Assembly (NCBI GenBank): GCA_016098155.1
Contig: JAAAJB010000236.1
Span: 1 to 50,717 of the forward strand
Source of the DNA: Actinomortierella ambigua
Taxonomy: Eukaryota > Mortierellomycota > Mortierellomycetes > Mortierellales > Mortierellaceae
Direction of reading: 5' to 3'
DNA: 50,717 bases
Under the pieces are notes generated by a model. The model searched no databases. It was given only the letters and a program-made list of their open reading frames with translations, and was not told the DNA's origin. The position numbers and the translations under genes are program-made. Positions within the stretch are counted from its first letter, which is position 1; each line of letters starts with the position of its first letter. Below, one piece after another: positions 21,897-33,582 of this stretch.

Positions 21897-23780
21897 ATGG
21901 CACCAACACAAGACAAGCCTCTGCGTGTTCTCATCGCCGGTGCTGGAATTGGCGGCCTGAGTCTCGCCATCTTTCTCACGCGTGCCAAAATCGACTATGT
22001 AGTCCTTGAGCGTAGTGCCTCCCTGAAGACCATTGGAGGGGCGCTCGGCTTGTCGGGACAGGCTCTTCGTGTTTTTGACCAGATCGGAATCTACGACGAA
22101 CTTGCTGCCGTCAGCAAGCCGCTGACAAGCATCGAGTACTACAACCAGAACAAGGAGAAAGTTGGCCAATTGGACGGAAGCCTCTGGGAGAAGAGGTAAC
22201 AGCTCGAATAAGATGGTATTGCCTACGTCGTTCTAATCAAGCCCTGCTCTGACAATCATATTGAAATTTCCTTTCACATTAGATATGGATATGGAAATCG
22301 GGTGTTCCCTCGAAATGAGCTCATGAAGGTACTCCTCCGACACGTCCCTCCAGAAAATATCCAGTGGGGCAAGTCGATCAAAAGCACGGCACAGAATGAA
22401 GAGGGTGTCAGTGTAGTTTGCACAGACGCCACTCATTTTGTGGGAGACGTTCTCATCGGTTCTGATGGTACCTACTCGGCCGTTCGTCGCTCTTTGTACA
22501 AGAATATGCAGGAGAAAGGACAGAGGCTTGGAAAGGGCGACCTCGAGCATCTGCGGTTTGACCAGTTTGCCATCCTAGGCATCACCTCGGATATTTCTGA
22601 CGAGTGGCCCACCCTCAAAGAGCCAAAGGGAGCAATGGAGATTATTGTTGCCAGCAACGGAAGTCCATATAATGTATGTTGGATGGATTGTTAATCTGGG
22701 TTCAGAGTGTTGCTCTTTGATGTACCTCAAACCTTGTAGCCTAACCTTATTTTTTTTCATCCGTAGGTCTACGCCATCCCAATTCCTGGCGGCCGCTTAA
22801 ACTGGATGGTTGGCTGTCGATTCCACATCCAACCTGAGGATCAAGATGAATTTCGTTTTTCCAACTGGGATTCCGACTCGGCAAAGGCCATCTTGAAGGA
22901 GATTGAGAACCTTCCCATTACCATCGGAGGCACCATTGGCAACCTCCTGGGTAAGACTGAGCAAACAAAAATCACCCGCACGTTGCTCGAAGGTAAACAT
23001 GATCTATCCCGCATGGGCGCATATGCTATGTGGCTCGATTGCAAAGCCTGTGACCATTCTCGTGTCAACTTCTCTGACATCCATTCACATGTCGTATTTT
23101 ATCTCAATTGCAGACAAGCTGTTTCACGTCTGGTATGACGGCCGTACATGCCTCATGGGCGATGCTGTTCACAAAACACTTCCGGCAGGTGGCCAGGTGA
23201 GTTTTGATTTCCGCACTGAATTTCCTGTATCTGGAGCTGGCTTAGAGGGCGCACCAGCAATCTGTACTCATTTTTTTGATTATTCGTTTCCTCCTGTCTA
23301 TACGAAATCAGGGAGCAAACCAGACCATTCTGGATGCAGTGTGTCTCACGAATCTGCTCTATGAGCTTCCTTCTACATCCACGGAGGACATCAACAAGAT
23401 GTTTGCTCGGTATCGTGAGATTCGATTCAGTACCGCCAAGCAAGCTGTCGGTGACTCTGCCTTAGTGACTGACATGATTTCTAAGCAGGTAATGGGGGAT
23501 CAGTGCCATTCGACTGCATTTTTGGACAGGGAAAGGTGTTGCTATTCTAACAGATTTACCCTTCTCATTTTTGGTGCTGCTATACTAGGGTCTTTATGGC
23601 GATTTGTTGCGCGCCGTGGTTCTGGGTTGGATGCCCTCATTCATCACAACCAGGATTATGGATGCATTAGCCGGCGAGCGTCCGCTCCTTACGTTTGAGC
23701 CCGCCATTCCTGATAAGGGCGAGTTTAAGAACACAAGCAAGGCCCACACAATTGACGGCAAACATATGTCTACAATATAG
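21897..23780 (+). CDS. FAD-dependent monooxygenase (PHBH/salicylate hydroxylase type)
   Basis: Six exons: 21897-22195, 22283-22673, 22767-22992, 23114-23196, 23312-23488 and 23589-23780, giving 455 residues. It belongs to the group A flavoprotein monooxygenases, which hydroxylate or epoxidise small organic substrates using NAD(P)H and oxygen. The three diagnostic elements are present: GAGIGG dinucleotide fold (15-20) followed by the ribose-binding Glu in VVLERSASLK; the DG motif GDVLIGSDGTYSAVR (about 154-168); and GDAVHKTLPAGGQGANQTILDA (from about 321), the FAD ribityl site. No C-terminal membrane anchor is evident. It stands alone, not in an obvious biosynthetic cluster, so the substrate is open: meroterpenoid-type epoxidases and aromatic hydroxylases share this plan. 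All six joins keep frame. Confidence 0.93.
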
Positions 23781-23895
23781 AGTCTCAATGGGTCCGATAA
23801 GATGAAGCGTTGTTTGTTGCTTTGGAGTGGTTAAGAGAATAACCTGCTTGACAAAAAAAAATCCTGTGATCAGGTGGGCCTACAGCTTTTTACAA

Positions 23896-23901
23896 AATAA
23901 A
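23896..23901 (+). terminator. polyadenylation signal of the monooxygenase (candidate)
   Basis: AATAAA about 116 bp beyond the stop codon at 23780, followed by T-rich sequence. Position and context fit; unproven. Confidence 0.35.
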
Positions 23902-23904
23902 AAT

Positions 23905-24948
23905 TTTGGCGGTATTTTTTTCTTCTAGAAATAATGCCTCGCCCATGCAAAGATTGATGGGCTTCATCAATGGTCACTTTACACTATCAAGGCATTTGTT
24001 GTAGTGGTACGTAGAATACTTGACTCGCCTACAACGGTCGGGATGATGCGGGTGGACACTTTGATTCAAAGTTTTGGAAAGGCTGCAGCGGAGATGTCAC
24101 GACCTCGATTTGGCCTGCACGACACCTCTGATAAAACCTGTAGTCCAGGCACGGGTGACAACAAACGCAATCAAAATTGAGGGGAGGGAGACATGGATGG
24201 ATACCGGTTATCCTTACTCTCCATCAGGTTGTCCCCTCGATCCGTTCTGTTGGTCTTCCCAAGGACACATGTCGCCCCCTTTTCGGCATAAGTTGATTAG
24301 CCTAGATTTTTTGGACACCCCTTTTTTCGGCGTGAGCGAGTTATTTATGTTCAAAAGGGGGGGAAGGGGGTGTGCCGACATCAACATACTCTACCATCTT
24401 GGGTTCTTCGGTCATGACCAGGCTGACAAGTGTCAACAAACAAAGATGGCGCTTCAGGCCCCTGTTATTGTATCTCCTAGCAAAATGAAAGGTACGGTAA
24501 TCGAGGGAGGGGGGCCATTCCGGTCAAAATTGTACCTCTGGCAATCTTCTGTGCGTTAAAATGTAACAATGGTCTCTGAGTGAACTTGACACATCTTACT
24601 GCTTCCATGCATGCCGAAGGGGCAAGGGGACGAGGGCTGGACCTTACTTCTGAGCGACATGCCTGTGGGTAAATTGGCTAACTTAAGCATTTGTCCAATG
24701 TTCATTGTGGCGACTGTTTACCTCACAAGCATGGCAGGTGCATCATTGGAGGACATTAGCGCGCAATCACAATATGACCACTCATGGATGGAAAGGAGAC
24801 AAAGGACCCTATAACTCTTCTTAGACGGCATCAAGAGCACCAACGTGGAAAAGTTTTATATATTTTTTTCTTTTTTTTTTTTTTTTAATGTGCCTACACA
24901 AGTTCAACTCTACCTTCCAACCACCATCGTTTCACCACTCTCACCTCA
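23905..24948. other. spacer with possible inverted-repeat element debris
   Basis: About 1 kb with no supported gene. A frame of 161 codons (24074-24559) has no recognisable domain and spans repeat-like DNA. Around 24268-24382 there are two near copies of a CCCC...TTTTCGGC motif and a partly complementary G-rich stretch ending in GCCGACAT. Around 24491-24536 a segment is bounded by GGTAC and GTACC. Both look like remains of small DNA transposons, but no complete ends are visible. Confidence 0.35.
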
Positions 24949-27900
24949 ATGTCCGATAGTTATGGCCAGGACCTCGCCAAGGCCACGTCGCCAGATGCAA
25001 CATTTTCTCTCTCTTCTGCCGCGGCACCTAGCCACTTGCGGCCTCCCAACATCACTGTCACCTCTCCTCAGCCCAACGATACCATAATATCTATTGGGCA
25101 GGTAGATGATCCTGTCAGCGACTCCAACAGAGCCAGACTACCTTTGCGGGAGAGGCTTCAGGTATCTTCGTCGACAGGCTCTCGACAACACTCACCGAAA
25201 GGCGACCGCCCATCAACACCAGTGACGACTACCAATGTAGGCGAAGGCTCCCCAGGTCCACGGCACTCTGTACCAATACCAAGCTATCACCAGGTAGAGG
25301 GCACCAGTCATGGCGGCATCCAGGCATTCCGACATAGAATCCACGGTACTTTGTATGTTTTTTTTTTTCAACTTTAACGCAAAATTGCGCACATTTCCCT
25401 TCCATCTACTTGAGGAACGTACCTCCAACCTACCCTCTGCTAGGAAATGAGTGCTCCTTTGTCTTCATTCAAGCATTAGCAAGCTGTGAAAGCGTATATT
25501 GGCACTAAGTCCAAACAGCAAGCAACTATCCATGTTCATTCCTATGAGCCCGCCCTTACGATGACCCATTCGTTAGCTACCCTTCACGGAGCGATGATTG
25601 ACAAACTGCGTTTACACTCTGTCTTTTCATTGTAGAGGAAATTCGGCAGCTCCCTCTCTACGAGGCGCATCAATAAGGCACGGTCCAGCGATAGGCGGTC
25701 TGAGATCCGGCATGATGACCCCGTATAGTACACGTGGAACAGTTATAGGCAGTATAGCGTCGTCGCGTTTTCAGATGCACAGCCGGGTGCCCGGAACACG
25801 CCCCACCATGGGCCAGATCAACCAGCCGTCAAGGTTTTTCGTACCACCACCTTACGGGCATGCAAGGCTTCAGACAGCTGCCACAGTCTTTGCCCAAGGA
25901 ATCGCAAGAACCACAGCCATGCAAGGAGCAACAGGTTCTGGGGCTGAATTGGCACGGTAAGCTTGTTGTGTTGTAGGAAGCTGGCTTTGTGCTTTGACAG
26001 GCAGCAATTTTTTTTTATTAGAGATGTTACTGTTTTACTGGCTTTGAAACTGCTTCAACAGAGATGGGAGGGTTGTTGTCAGTGACTTGGATCAGAGGAG
26101 ATGGTCGCGACTTTGCTTGCTGTGTACAAGTGGATGAACAAAAAATTGCTGACTAAACGCATTCAAAAATCACCCACATATTGCTTTGGATCACCAACAC
26201 AACTCCTTGCTTTTCACATCATACGCGTGTATGAACATTAGATCCGACACCTCGGATTCCGAATCATCGGTATCTGAAGAAGAGTCTGTTGTGAGAGTGC
26301 ACTATGGTAAACACGTCATGCCCCGCAGAACCACTCCTTCTTTTTGTTTTTTTCCCCCTGAGCGAAATGAGTGGTGCCGTGCATTTCTTTAACTCAATCC
26401 TCCTTCTCCCCCCCCTCTCCCATCCCCCTCTTCTCCTTTTCGCTTCTCCTCACATTTCTTTCTGACAAACCCCTTAGAGATCCATCTACAGGAAAATGAG
26501 CAAATAGAGCCTATCTGCCCTCTGAATGACAAAAACCTGGAGAAACTCTCACGAGAACTGGAGTTAACCAAGGAGGAACAGGCCAAAGTGCGCGACATCC
26601 AGGATACTGAGACACTACGTACCTACCTGCAGCAACTTGAACGCGACTACGATGTGACCCTTGTCATTGATCACCCTGATCCACAATGTAGGTTGTACCG
26701 ATTCTGTCTGTGCATACTCGTGTCTAGTAATTGTTGGGTGGAGATGGGCTAATCTTTCACTTCCTAGAAAAAAACCTCCCCAATTTTGGGAAGGGGGGGG
26801 GCGGAGGAGGTGGAAAGTAGTGGAAAATGCGCGACCCTATGAAAGAGAGATTCAGGGATGTCCTTGCGCAGGGCGGTAGTGACAAGGGACAACGGCCAAA
26901 ATGACAACCTGTTCAGACTTGTGCGCCAGACTTGCACATTGACTTGGGGAGAGTCGAGGAGTGTGATAAACTTACTTTGTTGTGGGTGAATGGATTCCGA
27001 AATAATCACGTAGAGTCGAGTCTGACGGTCAAGGGGGAAGGGATGGGGGGATCTCCTTTTTGTTCAAGACAAAATGACCCTTTGATTCTTACGCGAAAAA
27101 AAAACTTTCTGTATTAGCACGCGGTGTGACATTCTCGCCTGAAACAGACACTGGCGGAGCGCAAAATGACCTAAAGATCGTTCGCAGAGAATCGGTTAGC
27201 AAGGTTAAGAGGAGAAGAAAAAAGGATAAGTACAAGTAAGTTCACGAGGATGTAGAATACTCTCGTCATCTCATTTCACCGTTGGGCAAAGAATCGAATA
27301 CATAATGAACTCTGCTGTTTCGTGTACCGAGGATAGATACGGCGTTGTGAGAGACATGGAGAGTACTGACTCTGACCCTCCGTTTTGTCCAGACATCCAG
27401 ATACAGACCTTTCCGAAATGCCAGTCGAGGAACCCAGGGCCAGTTGGCTTGGTATGTCACTCTCTCTAAAGACCGAAACACCAGGACCCTCGTGCGCACA
27501 AGTAGTTCCTAACCAATACCATATGTACCGTGTAAATTATTTGTCACGGTAGAGCTCTTCTACGACCTTCTCTATGTTGCCAATCTGAGTGAGTTTACTC
27601 ACAGCCATCCTATTACCGACGGACGTATGTCTTACGTGGATCAAATGCTTTGCGACCAAGCCATCACCCAATTTCAAAGTGTCCATCTATCTACTGACTC
27701 CCACTATGATCTTCTAATATCTCATGTGGAATAGAATCACTAATGACTTATGTTGGATGGTTTGTGATCCTCTGGTGGACATGGGCCGGTCAGACTTTTT
27801 GGGCAGCGCGCTACGACATGGACGATCTTTTCAGCAGGGGGCTCAAGCTGGTCGAGTTTTGGGCTCTGATTTCGTTTGGCTCGTTTTCGAGCGACCACTT

Positions 27901-30079
27901 GCACCACACTGTGCACGGGTTCATCATCAGCTATTGCATTCAAAAGTGCGTGCTGATGGTCGAATATGGCAATGGTAAGAAGAAAGAGAGAGTGTTTGAC
28001 AGTGGTCCGATGGTAGATGAACAGATGAATCAGAGTATCTAGGATTGCCGTTCGAAAAAGTATGTAACAACTTTTTGTCTTCATTTCCAGTGCTGTATTG
28101 GGCTCGAAGGAACCAATCTACACAATCGGTGCTGCCGCTCATCTTACACATTATCACCAATTTCTCGGCGGTGGTTATTTGGTCTCTGTCGTCGCTGGTC
28201 CACGATGCTAGCTGGCGCAGTGTGATGTGGTATAGCTCGATCGTTTTTGAAATTGTTGTCCTGGTGATATTTGGTCGTCGATCGTCCGTTACGTTTGCAG
28301 GAAGTCATTTGCCGGAGCGATTCGCACTGTTTACGATCCTAGTCCTGGGCGAGGTATTTGGATGTGCTATTGTTTACTGATGTCGTTCACGCAACACTAG
28401 GAAGTGAGCAGCATCTCACACTCTTTTCTATATTTTCTGGGGGGTCAACAGAGTGTCATCGGTTTGGTCTCACAAAGCGTTGTTGCAGGCACATGGGAAT
28501 TTGGTCGAGAACAATACATGTAAGAATCAAATTTATGGGTAGGCTAGAGAAGTCGCAACTGGGAAGAGTATCATATTTACCTTTCAAAACGTGCTCCTTG
28601 ATAGATTCCTCTGTTTACTGTTAACGGTCATCCTCTTTTCTCTGTGGTGGCTCTACTTTGATGACTTTTCTGAAGACGTACGGTAAAAACAAAAAGTCGT
28701 TGTGTTCAGCGAACGCAGTGGATCGACAAGGTTTCCTGAAAGATCTGACCATGATGCCTCTTTTCGCCAAAACACCTCAATAGGTATTCCGTGAGACAAC
28801 ACAGCTATCGCAGCTATGGGCATACATCCACCTGCCGTTGCATATATGCATGGTACTTGTAGGCACAGGAGCTCTGGACCTTATACGGCTTTATCAACTG
28901 GAGCACAACATCAAGGAGATCCCTCATTCTCCAGACGACGTCAACGCGAGCCATCTCAGCCAGCTTCTAGCAACAAAGTCACTCTACTTGGCGAATCGGG
29001 ACATTGCAGGTGTTGAGCTACCGTTTCTGCGCACGCTTGCTTCTCGCAGCGGGACCAACCCCTATGCAGCTCTCATGGCTAGCGGGGCGCAGGAGACGGA
29101 CTTTGATCTGACGAAGCAATACTTTATGGCGGCAGGTGGAGCAGTGTTCCTGTGCAACGCCTTGCTCAAATGGATCAACCTGAGAAAGTCGGACAAGTTT
29201 CAAAAGATTGTCTATTGCGCCCGCTTTTTCGTTGCGCTCGTCGTCTTTACACTCATGATGGTTCCATCGGAGCTGCTTACTCCGTATGCGCTGCTAGGCA
29301 TGATGGCCGGCTTTGGCTTCATCCAAGTCGCGGTGGATCTTACAGTGATCTACTTTGGTGCGTACGGATTTTTCGAAGATGAAATATGGACGCTATCAGC
29401 ACGCTCAAGTCTCGAACCAGGCTCGATGATGTCTCTGCCGGCTGGATCGAGTTCTGCACCTCATGATGGGTCTCATGTTGGGTCGGGTATCGTTCAAGGT
29501 GCTAGTGCGGGCCTAAAAGAGCACATCCCAGCCAAATCAAGCTTCGTTAGCTCCGGGCATGATCATCCTAAACCACCTCTCGCCCATCACAGCTCTTCTC
29601 ACCACAGTGCCAACAGCAGCAACAACAGTATCCCCAATAGCAACTATTTTAGTCGTCAAAGAGAGGAAAGCGACGACAAACCAAATGGCAGCAGCGACAA
29701 CATCGACCACAAGAACCGCAAGGATGGCAAGGACGACGACGAGAGTGTCGTCCACAACAAAAGCACTGACCAGATTTTCAACAGCATCGACAGCAAAAAT
29801 AGCACTGACAGCATCGGCAATATCATCAGTAGCCATAATGGTGCCGACCGCATCAACAATGACTACACTAAGAATGACACCTCGCTAGTGACCGCGACCA
29901 CAACCACGACCTCGGAACAGTTGGTCAATCCCTCGAGTGCCAATGGGTTTGCTACACATCCTTTAGGCACGAGCGCGCTGCCCACGAACCATCGTTACCA
30001 TGATCGGCTATCTAATATCCCGGGCACAGTGGGCTCGGGTCTCAATGCTATTTCTGAGGAAGAGGAAGACGAGGAGTAA
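24949..30079 (+). CDS. low temperature requirement A (LtrA) family membrane protein
   Basis: Twelve exons: 24949-25352, 25636-25956, 26242-26306, 26478-26687, 27118-27235, 27393-27451, 27553-27624, 27735-27974, 28091-28353, 28452-28519, 28605-28677 and 28784-30079, giving 1062 residues. The LtrA core (known in bacteria and fungi, polytopic, function poorly defined) is clear: ELFYDLLYVANLSEFTHS (from about 393), then helices such as YVGWFVILWWTWAGQTFWA, HLPERFALFTILVLGESVIG (from about 569), LFSLWWLYFDDF and a final pair near 780-830. About 390 residues precede it, Ser/Pro-rich with a charged helix (KNLEKLSRELELTKEEQAKV), and a polar tail of about 225 residues rich in Ser, Asn, His and Asp follows. 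The N-terminal exons are joined by phase and composition only and are less certain than exons 7-12. Confidence 0.85.
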
Positions 30080-30413
30080 CATTTACTTAAAATACTGCAC
30101 CCTAGTACACCGCATTGGAGAAGAAGAAGAAAAAACAGGTCCTTGGATGGAAGTAGGCCAGACACCTCTCTATAGATCCCACTACGCGTTTCGTTTGGAA
30201 GGAGCAACCCTGGGTCACCTTTGAACTTTTTTATAAAACAATGGCTCGAGGTGGATATACCGCGCCCCCAAAAAGCCACTGCCAGGTTAAGTTCGGGGTG
30301 TGTATGTCACAACCAATATGCGTCGTAGGTACACGAATCACCCTTTTCTCTTTTCTCGCGATCTTTCGATTTGGAGAGGAGGAGACAACAATTAACTTTT
30401 TTTTTACACCGAC
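30080..30413. other. spacer, LtrA gene to PAM17
   Basis: 334 bp between two genes on the same strand. It ends with a T tract directly before the PAM17 start. Nothing else is seen. Confidence 0.5.
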
Positions 30414-31266
30414 ATGATCACATTGACAGGACGTGTTGCTGCCAATGGCGCTCTCGTTCGCACATGCGCCAAGCGGATGACCCACAATGCGCGCTTCATG
30501 TCCAACACAACCCGGTCAGCGGCGGCAAAGGAGACAAAGGTCGCGGCCTCGGCATCGGGAGAGCAAGGACAACAGCAGGCTATGGACTGGAACACATACT
30601 TTGCTTTCCGTCGTACCCGTCGCAACTATGAGCGCGCCTTCATGGCCCCCTGTGCGCTCGTTGGCTTGGGCGGCGCCGGCTATTACTTTGCACAGAAGGA
30701 GTTTGACCCGACACCGATCTTTGGCATGGAGCAGGTTGTCGTCTACGGCTTTGCGACCGTCTTGGCTGGCGTTGTCGGCCTTGGTTTGGGTCCAGTGGTC
30801 GGAAACGCCGTCTTCCGTACCGTCAATTCGAAGGCACGGCCTATCATGGATGTGGTACGTGTGGGCTAATGTGGATTGAGCGTCGCTGGAAAACAAAAGG
30901 AAAAAAAAAAAAAAAAAAAAAGGCGGCTACCCTTTCTTTCCGTCCGTTCGGAGTGGGTTGAAAGATGTGCTCCCGATCAGACCGTTTTTGGTCAGTCCGC
31001 AGAATTTGGGCTGTGCTCCCCTCCAACTCGAAAATTGAACTCGACCTGTCTCCATACTCTCTGGCTATTCTCTCTCTCAATAGATGGACAAGGAGTTTTT
31101 CAAGCATATTGTCAAGAACCGCGCTGACCCGTCGTCGAACTCTGTTCGCAACCCTGTTCCGGACTTTTACGGCGAGAAGATCAAGTCGGTGAGCGAGTAC
31201 CGCGCATGGCTCCGAAAGCAGCGCGAGTACCGTCGCAAGTCGCAGTTCTATGTCGGCATTGATTAG
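30414..31266 (+). CDS. PAM17: PAM17, presequence translocase-associated motor subunit
   Basis: Two exons, 30414-30854 and 31084-31266, giving 207 residues. Pam17 is an inner-membrane subunit of the mitochondrial import motor that works with the TIM23 channel and the Hsp70 motor to pull presequence proteins into the matrix. The N-terminus is a basic, Ser/Ala-rich targeting presequence. Next come the family core DWNTYFAFRRTRRNYERAF, a first hydrophobic segment (CALVGLGGAGYYFA), a second (VVVYGFATVLAGVVGLGLGP) and the C-terminal matrix part KEFFKHIVKNRADPSSNS then NPVPDFYGEKI and YRAWLRKQREYRRK. Length and layout match fungal Pam17. The intron (229 bp, phase 0) contains a run of about 20 A. Confidence 0.95.
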
Positions 31267-31789
31267 AGGACATTATGCTAGCGACCAGGGGGACACACAG
31301 GGCCATGCGAGAGAGCGTGGGCATTGTGCAGTTTGGAGTTTAAAGTATCGTCCTGCCCTCTTTCTTTCCTTCTTTCTTTCCTTCTCTCTTTCTTTCTTTC
31401 TTTATCAGATTTGGCTCCATAAACGGCTTAGGATCGTTGTTGCTTGGCAGAGTGCCGTTCTGACTGGGGGTGGGGAGAGTGGGATGGTGGTGACAGTGGC
31501 CGTGTACATGTACAATTTTAAACCTGACATATATTATTTAGCCAGGCTGATCTGCACTCGCAATTTCGGCTCAACGTGAAAGAAAAAAATTATTGGACCA
31601 ACCAACGCCCAGGCATCATTCTTTCATTGCAACATCTCCTCTCTGGCGAATCTTTTTACTCTTTCTTTTCCTCGCTACCTCCCTTCCCCTCTCGCCTCCT
31701 AGTTTTCTTCTCTCCTTTTCTGCTGTCTAGAGAACGTTACGTCCCTTCGCCTCCCCTCCTTCTTCGTCCGTCAAAGCGAAGTCGCAAAG
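31267..31789. other. spacer, PAM17 to ZIP transporter
   Basis: About 520 bp with CTTT-type low-complexity sequence (about 31358-31405) and a pyrimidine-rich stretch directly before the transporter ATG, typical of a fungal core promoter or leader. No gene. Confidence 0.5.
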
Positions 31790-33244
31790 ATGGATCCCTT
31801 CATCAGCCTCTTCCTTCTTTGTATAGCGATGCTGGTCGCATCGTTTCTGGCCGGCAATGTACCCCTTTCGTTTCATCTCTCCGAAGAACGTCTCAAGGTC
31901 ATTTCCAACTTTGGCGTCGGTCTGCTGGTCGGCACGTCGCTCATCGTCATCATCCCGGAAGGTGTTGAGACCCTCTACTCTGTCAACAAGCCTCACGACC
32001 ACGGTCCTGGCCAGCAAGGCTCTGTCAGCAAGCGCTCCATTGTCTCTGCTGGCAGATCACCAGCAGAGGCCACAGCAGCAAAACTACTTGTCAAGGGCGC
32101 CAATGGTGAACGGTTACAGAGTCGGGACGCTGGTGTCAAGAGAAGCGACGAAACGCTGGTCGTTTTCACAGACAAGGCTCATCCAGGATACATTCTCAAC
32201 ACCAATGATGCGTTCGACAAGCACACCTCGTCCAGCTTTGAGGGCCACTTGGCCAACACCTACGTCGGAGAGACCGTGTCCCCCGCAGTGCAAGTAGAGA
32301 AGCGTCAGGTGGATGGCGGCGATCACAGCCAGGACCCTACACTCCTGGAGGACGACAACCTTGGAGGCCACGGTGGTACGGTGAATCCAAGCCAGCAGCG
32401 TCAGGATGACAATACAGACAAGGTCGGCCTGGATGCTGGCACTGATGGTCAGGGCAATGGAGACAATGATACGGACAAGATGGGTCCAGGCACGGGCGGA
32501 AACGACGACCATGACGATCACGACGACGACCACGACGAGGAAGAGAACGACGCCCACAAGTACATTGGCATTGCTTTGATCTCAGGGTTCATCCTGATGT
32601 TCCTGATCGACCAGATCGGCCCAACGCATGCGCACAGCCACAATCACCATGTCTCAGTAGCGGATTTCACGGAGCTCCACAACCTGCAGCTGGATGATGC
32701 CAACATCCGCATGCCCTCAGCTATTGCAGCCAATAGCGCAAAGAAGCGTAGCAACCCAATCACCATCGGACTCGTCGTGCATGCGGCCGCAGATGGTATT
32801 GCTCTCGGCGCATCCGTGTCCAAGCCCGAGCTTCAGTTTATTGTCTTTATGGCTATCATGCTGCACAAGGCACCTGCTGCCTTTGGTCTTTCGTCTGTTC
32901 TTCTGCAGCATGGCTTCACCCGTCGACAGACGCGGCAACAGGTGGCCATCTTCTCTCTGGCGGCCCCCGTAGGTGCCGTGCTGACATACATCTTTATCCG
33001 ACTCAGTGGGCAACGGGATGCTGCCTCGCTGCATTGGTGGACTGGGATGCTTCTCCTCTTCTCCGGAGGCACGTTCCTCTATGTTGCCATGCATGTTATG
33101 AATGAGCTCAACCGGTCGGATCGGTCGCACTCTGGATATGTTGGCAGCAGTGGACCAGAAAAGGGCCTGTCTCTGGGAGAAGTGCTGAGTGTCATCGGCG
33201 GCATGATCATCCCTTTGATCCTTTCGGTGGATCACGAGCACTAG
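31790..33244 (+). CDS. ZIP-family zinc transporter, ZIP9-like
   Basis: Single exon, 484 residues. ZIP proteins move Zn2+ (sometimes Mn2+ or Fe2+) into the cytosol from outside or from organelles. The N-terminal helix FISLFLLCIAMLVASFLAG leads into a second helix (SNFGVGLLVGTSLIVIIPEG, 39-58), matching the SLC39A9/yeast Atx2 branch, which is Golgi-located in studied species. A variable hydrophilic loop of about 200 residues carries an Asp/His-rich run (DDHDDHDDDHDEE, about 240-255), a likely metal-binding or sensing loop. The metal site is clear: GLVVHAAADGIALGAS (about 327-342) and MAIMLHKAPAAFGL. The C-terminal helices end GMIIPLILSVDHEH, keeping the family's terminal His residues. The internal loop is longer than in animal ZIP9. 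Confidence 0.93.
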   Translation: MDPFISLFLLCIAMLVASFLAGNVPLSFHLSEERLKVISNFGVGLLVGTSLIVIIPEGVETLYSVNKPHDHGPGQQGSVSKRSIVSAGRSPAEATAAKLLVKGANGERLQSRDAGVKRSDETLVVFTDKAHPGYILNTNDAFDKHTSSSFEGHLANTYVGETVSPAVQVEKRQVDGGDHSQDPTLLEDDNLGGHGGTVNPSQQRQDDNTDKVGLDAGTDGQGNGDNDTDKMGPGTGGNDDHDDHDDDHDEEENDAHKYIGIALISGFILMFLIDQIGPTHAHSHNHHVSVADFTELHNLQLDDANIRMPSAIAANSAKKRSNPITIGLVVHAAADGIALGASVSKPELQFIVFMAIMLHKAPAAFGLSSVLLQHGFTRRQTRQQVAIFSLAAPVGAVLTYIFIRLSGQRDAASLHWWTGMLLLFSGGTFLYVAMHVMNELNRSDRSHSGYVGSSGPEKGLSLGEVLSVIGGMIIPLILSVDHEH

Positions 33245-33582
33245 AAACTTGTTCAATCGTCTCTCCCCTCTCTCTTCTTCTCCTTCCTCTCTCTCTCGTC
33301 CTCTCTCCCACACACACTTTCCCCTGACCTTCCCTTTTATTCCCTGTACTCAGGTATATAGAGTGAATTACTTTTGCAAAGCTGTAAAAAAGAAAAGAAG
33401 CAACTCATGGATACCCACGCTCAACCTCGAGTATACATATTTTCTCCCTGTTTACGACTCTGGCAGAAGCTTCCTTTGGGTACTGTACACGTTTTATTAT
33501 GCTTCGGTGGGGAATGTGAGAAAACAAAAAAAGATGAGAGGGAGAGAAAGAGAGAGAGAGGGAGAGGGCGATGATCGCAAGC
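33245..33582. other. convergent 3' spacer, ZIP and bL35m genes
   Basis: 338 bp between two convergent stop codons, containing CT-rich (about 33262-33310) and GA-rich (about 33535-33568) low-complexity runs. Both 3' UTRs must lie here. Confidence 0.5.

Noticed and set aside
24074..24559. 161-codon plus-strand frame
   Set aside because: Runs through G- and C-tract repeat-like DNA; no domain, no plausible splice partner.
26069..26160. Possible extra LtrA exon after CAACAG
   Set aside because: It stays open for about 25 codons but meets a stop with no usable donor; the exon at 26242 continues the frame correctly.
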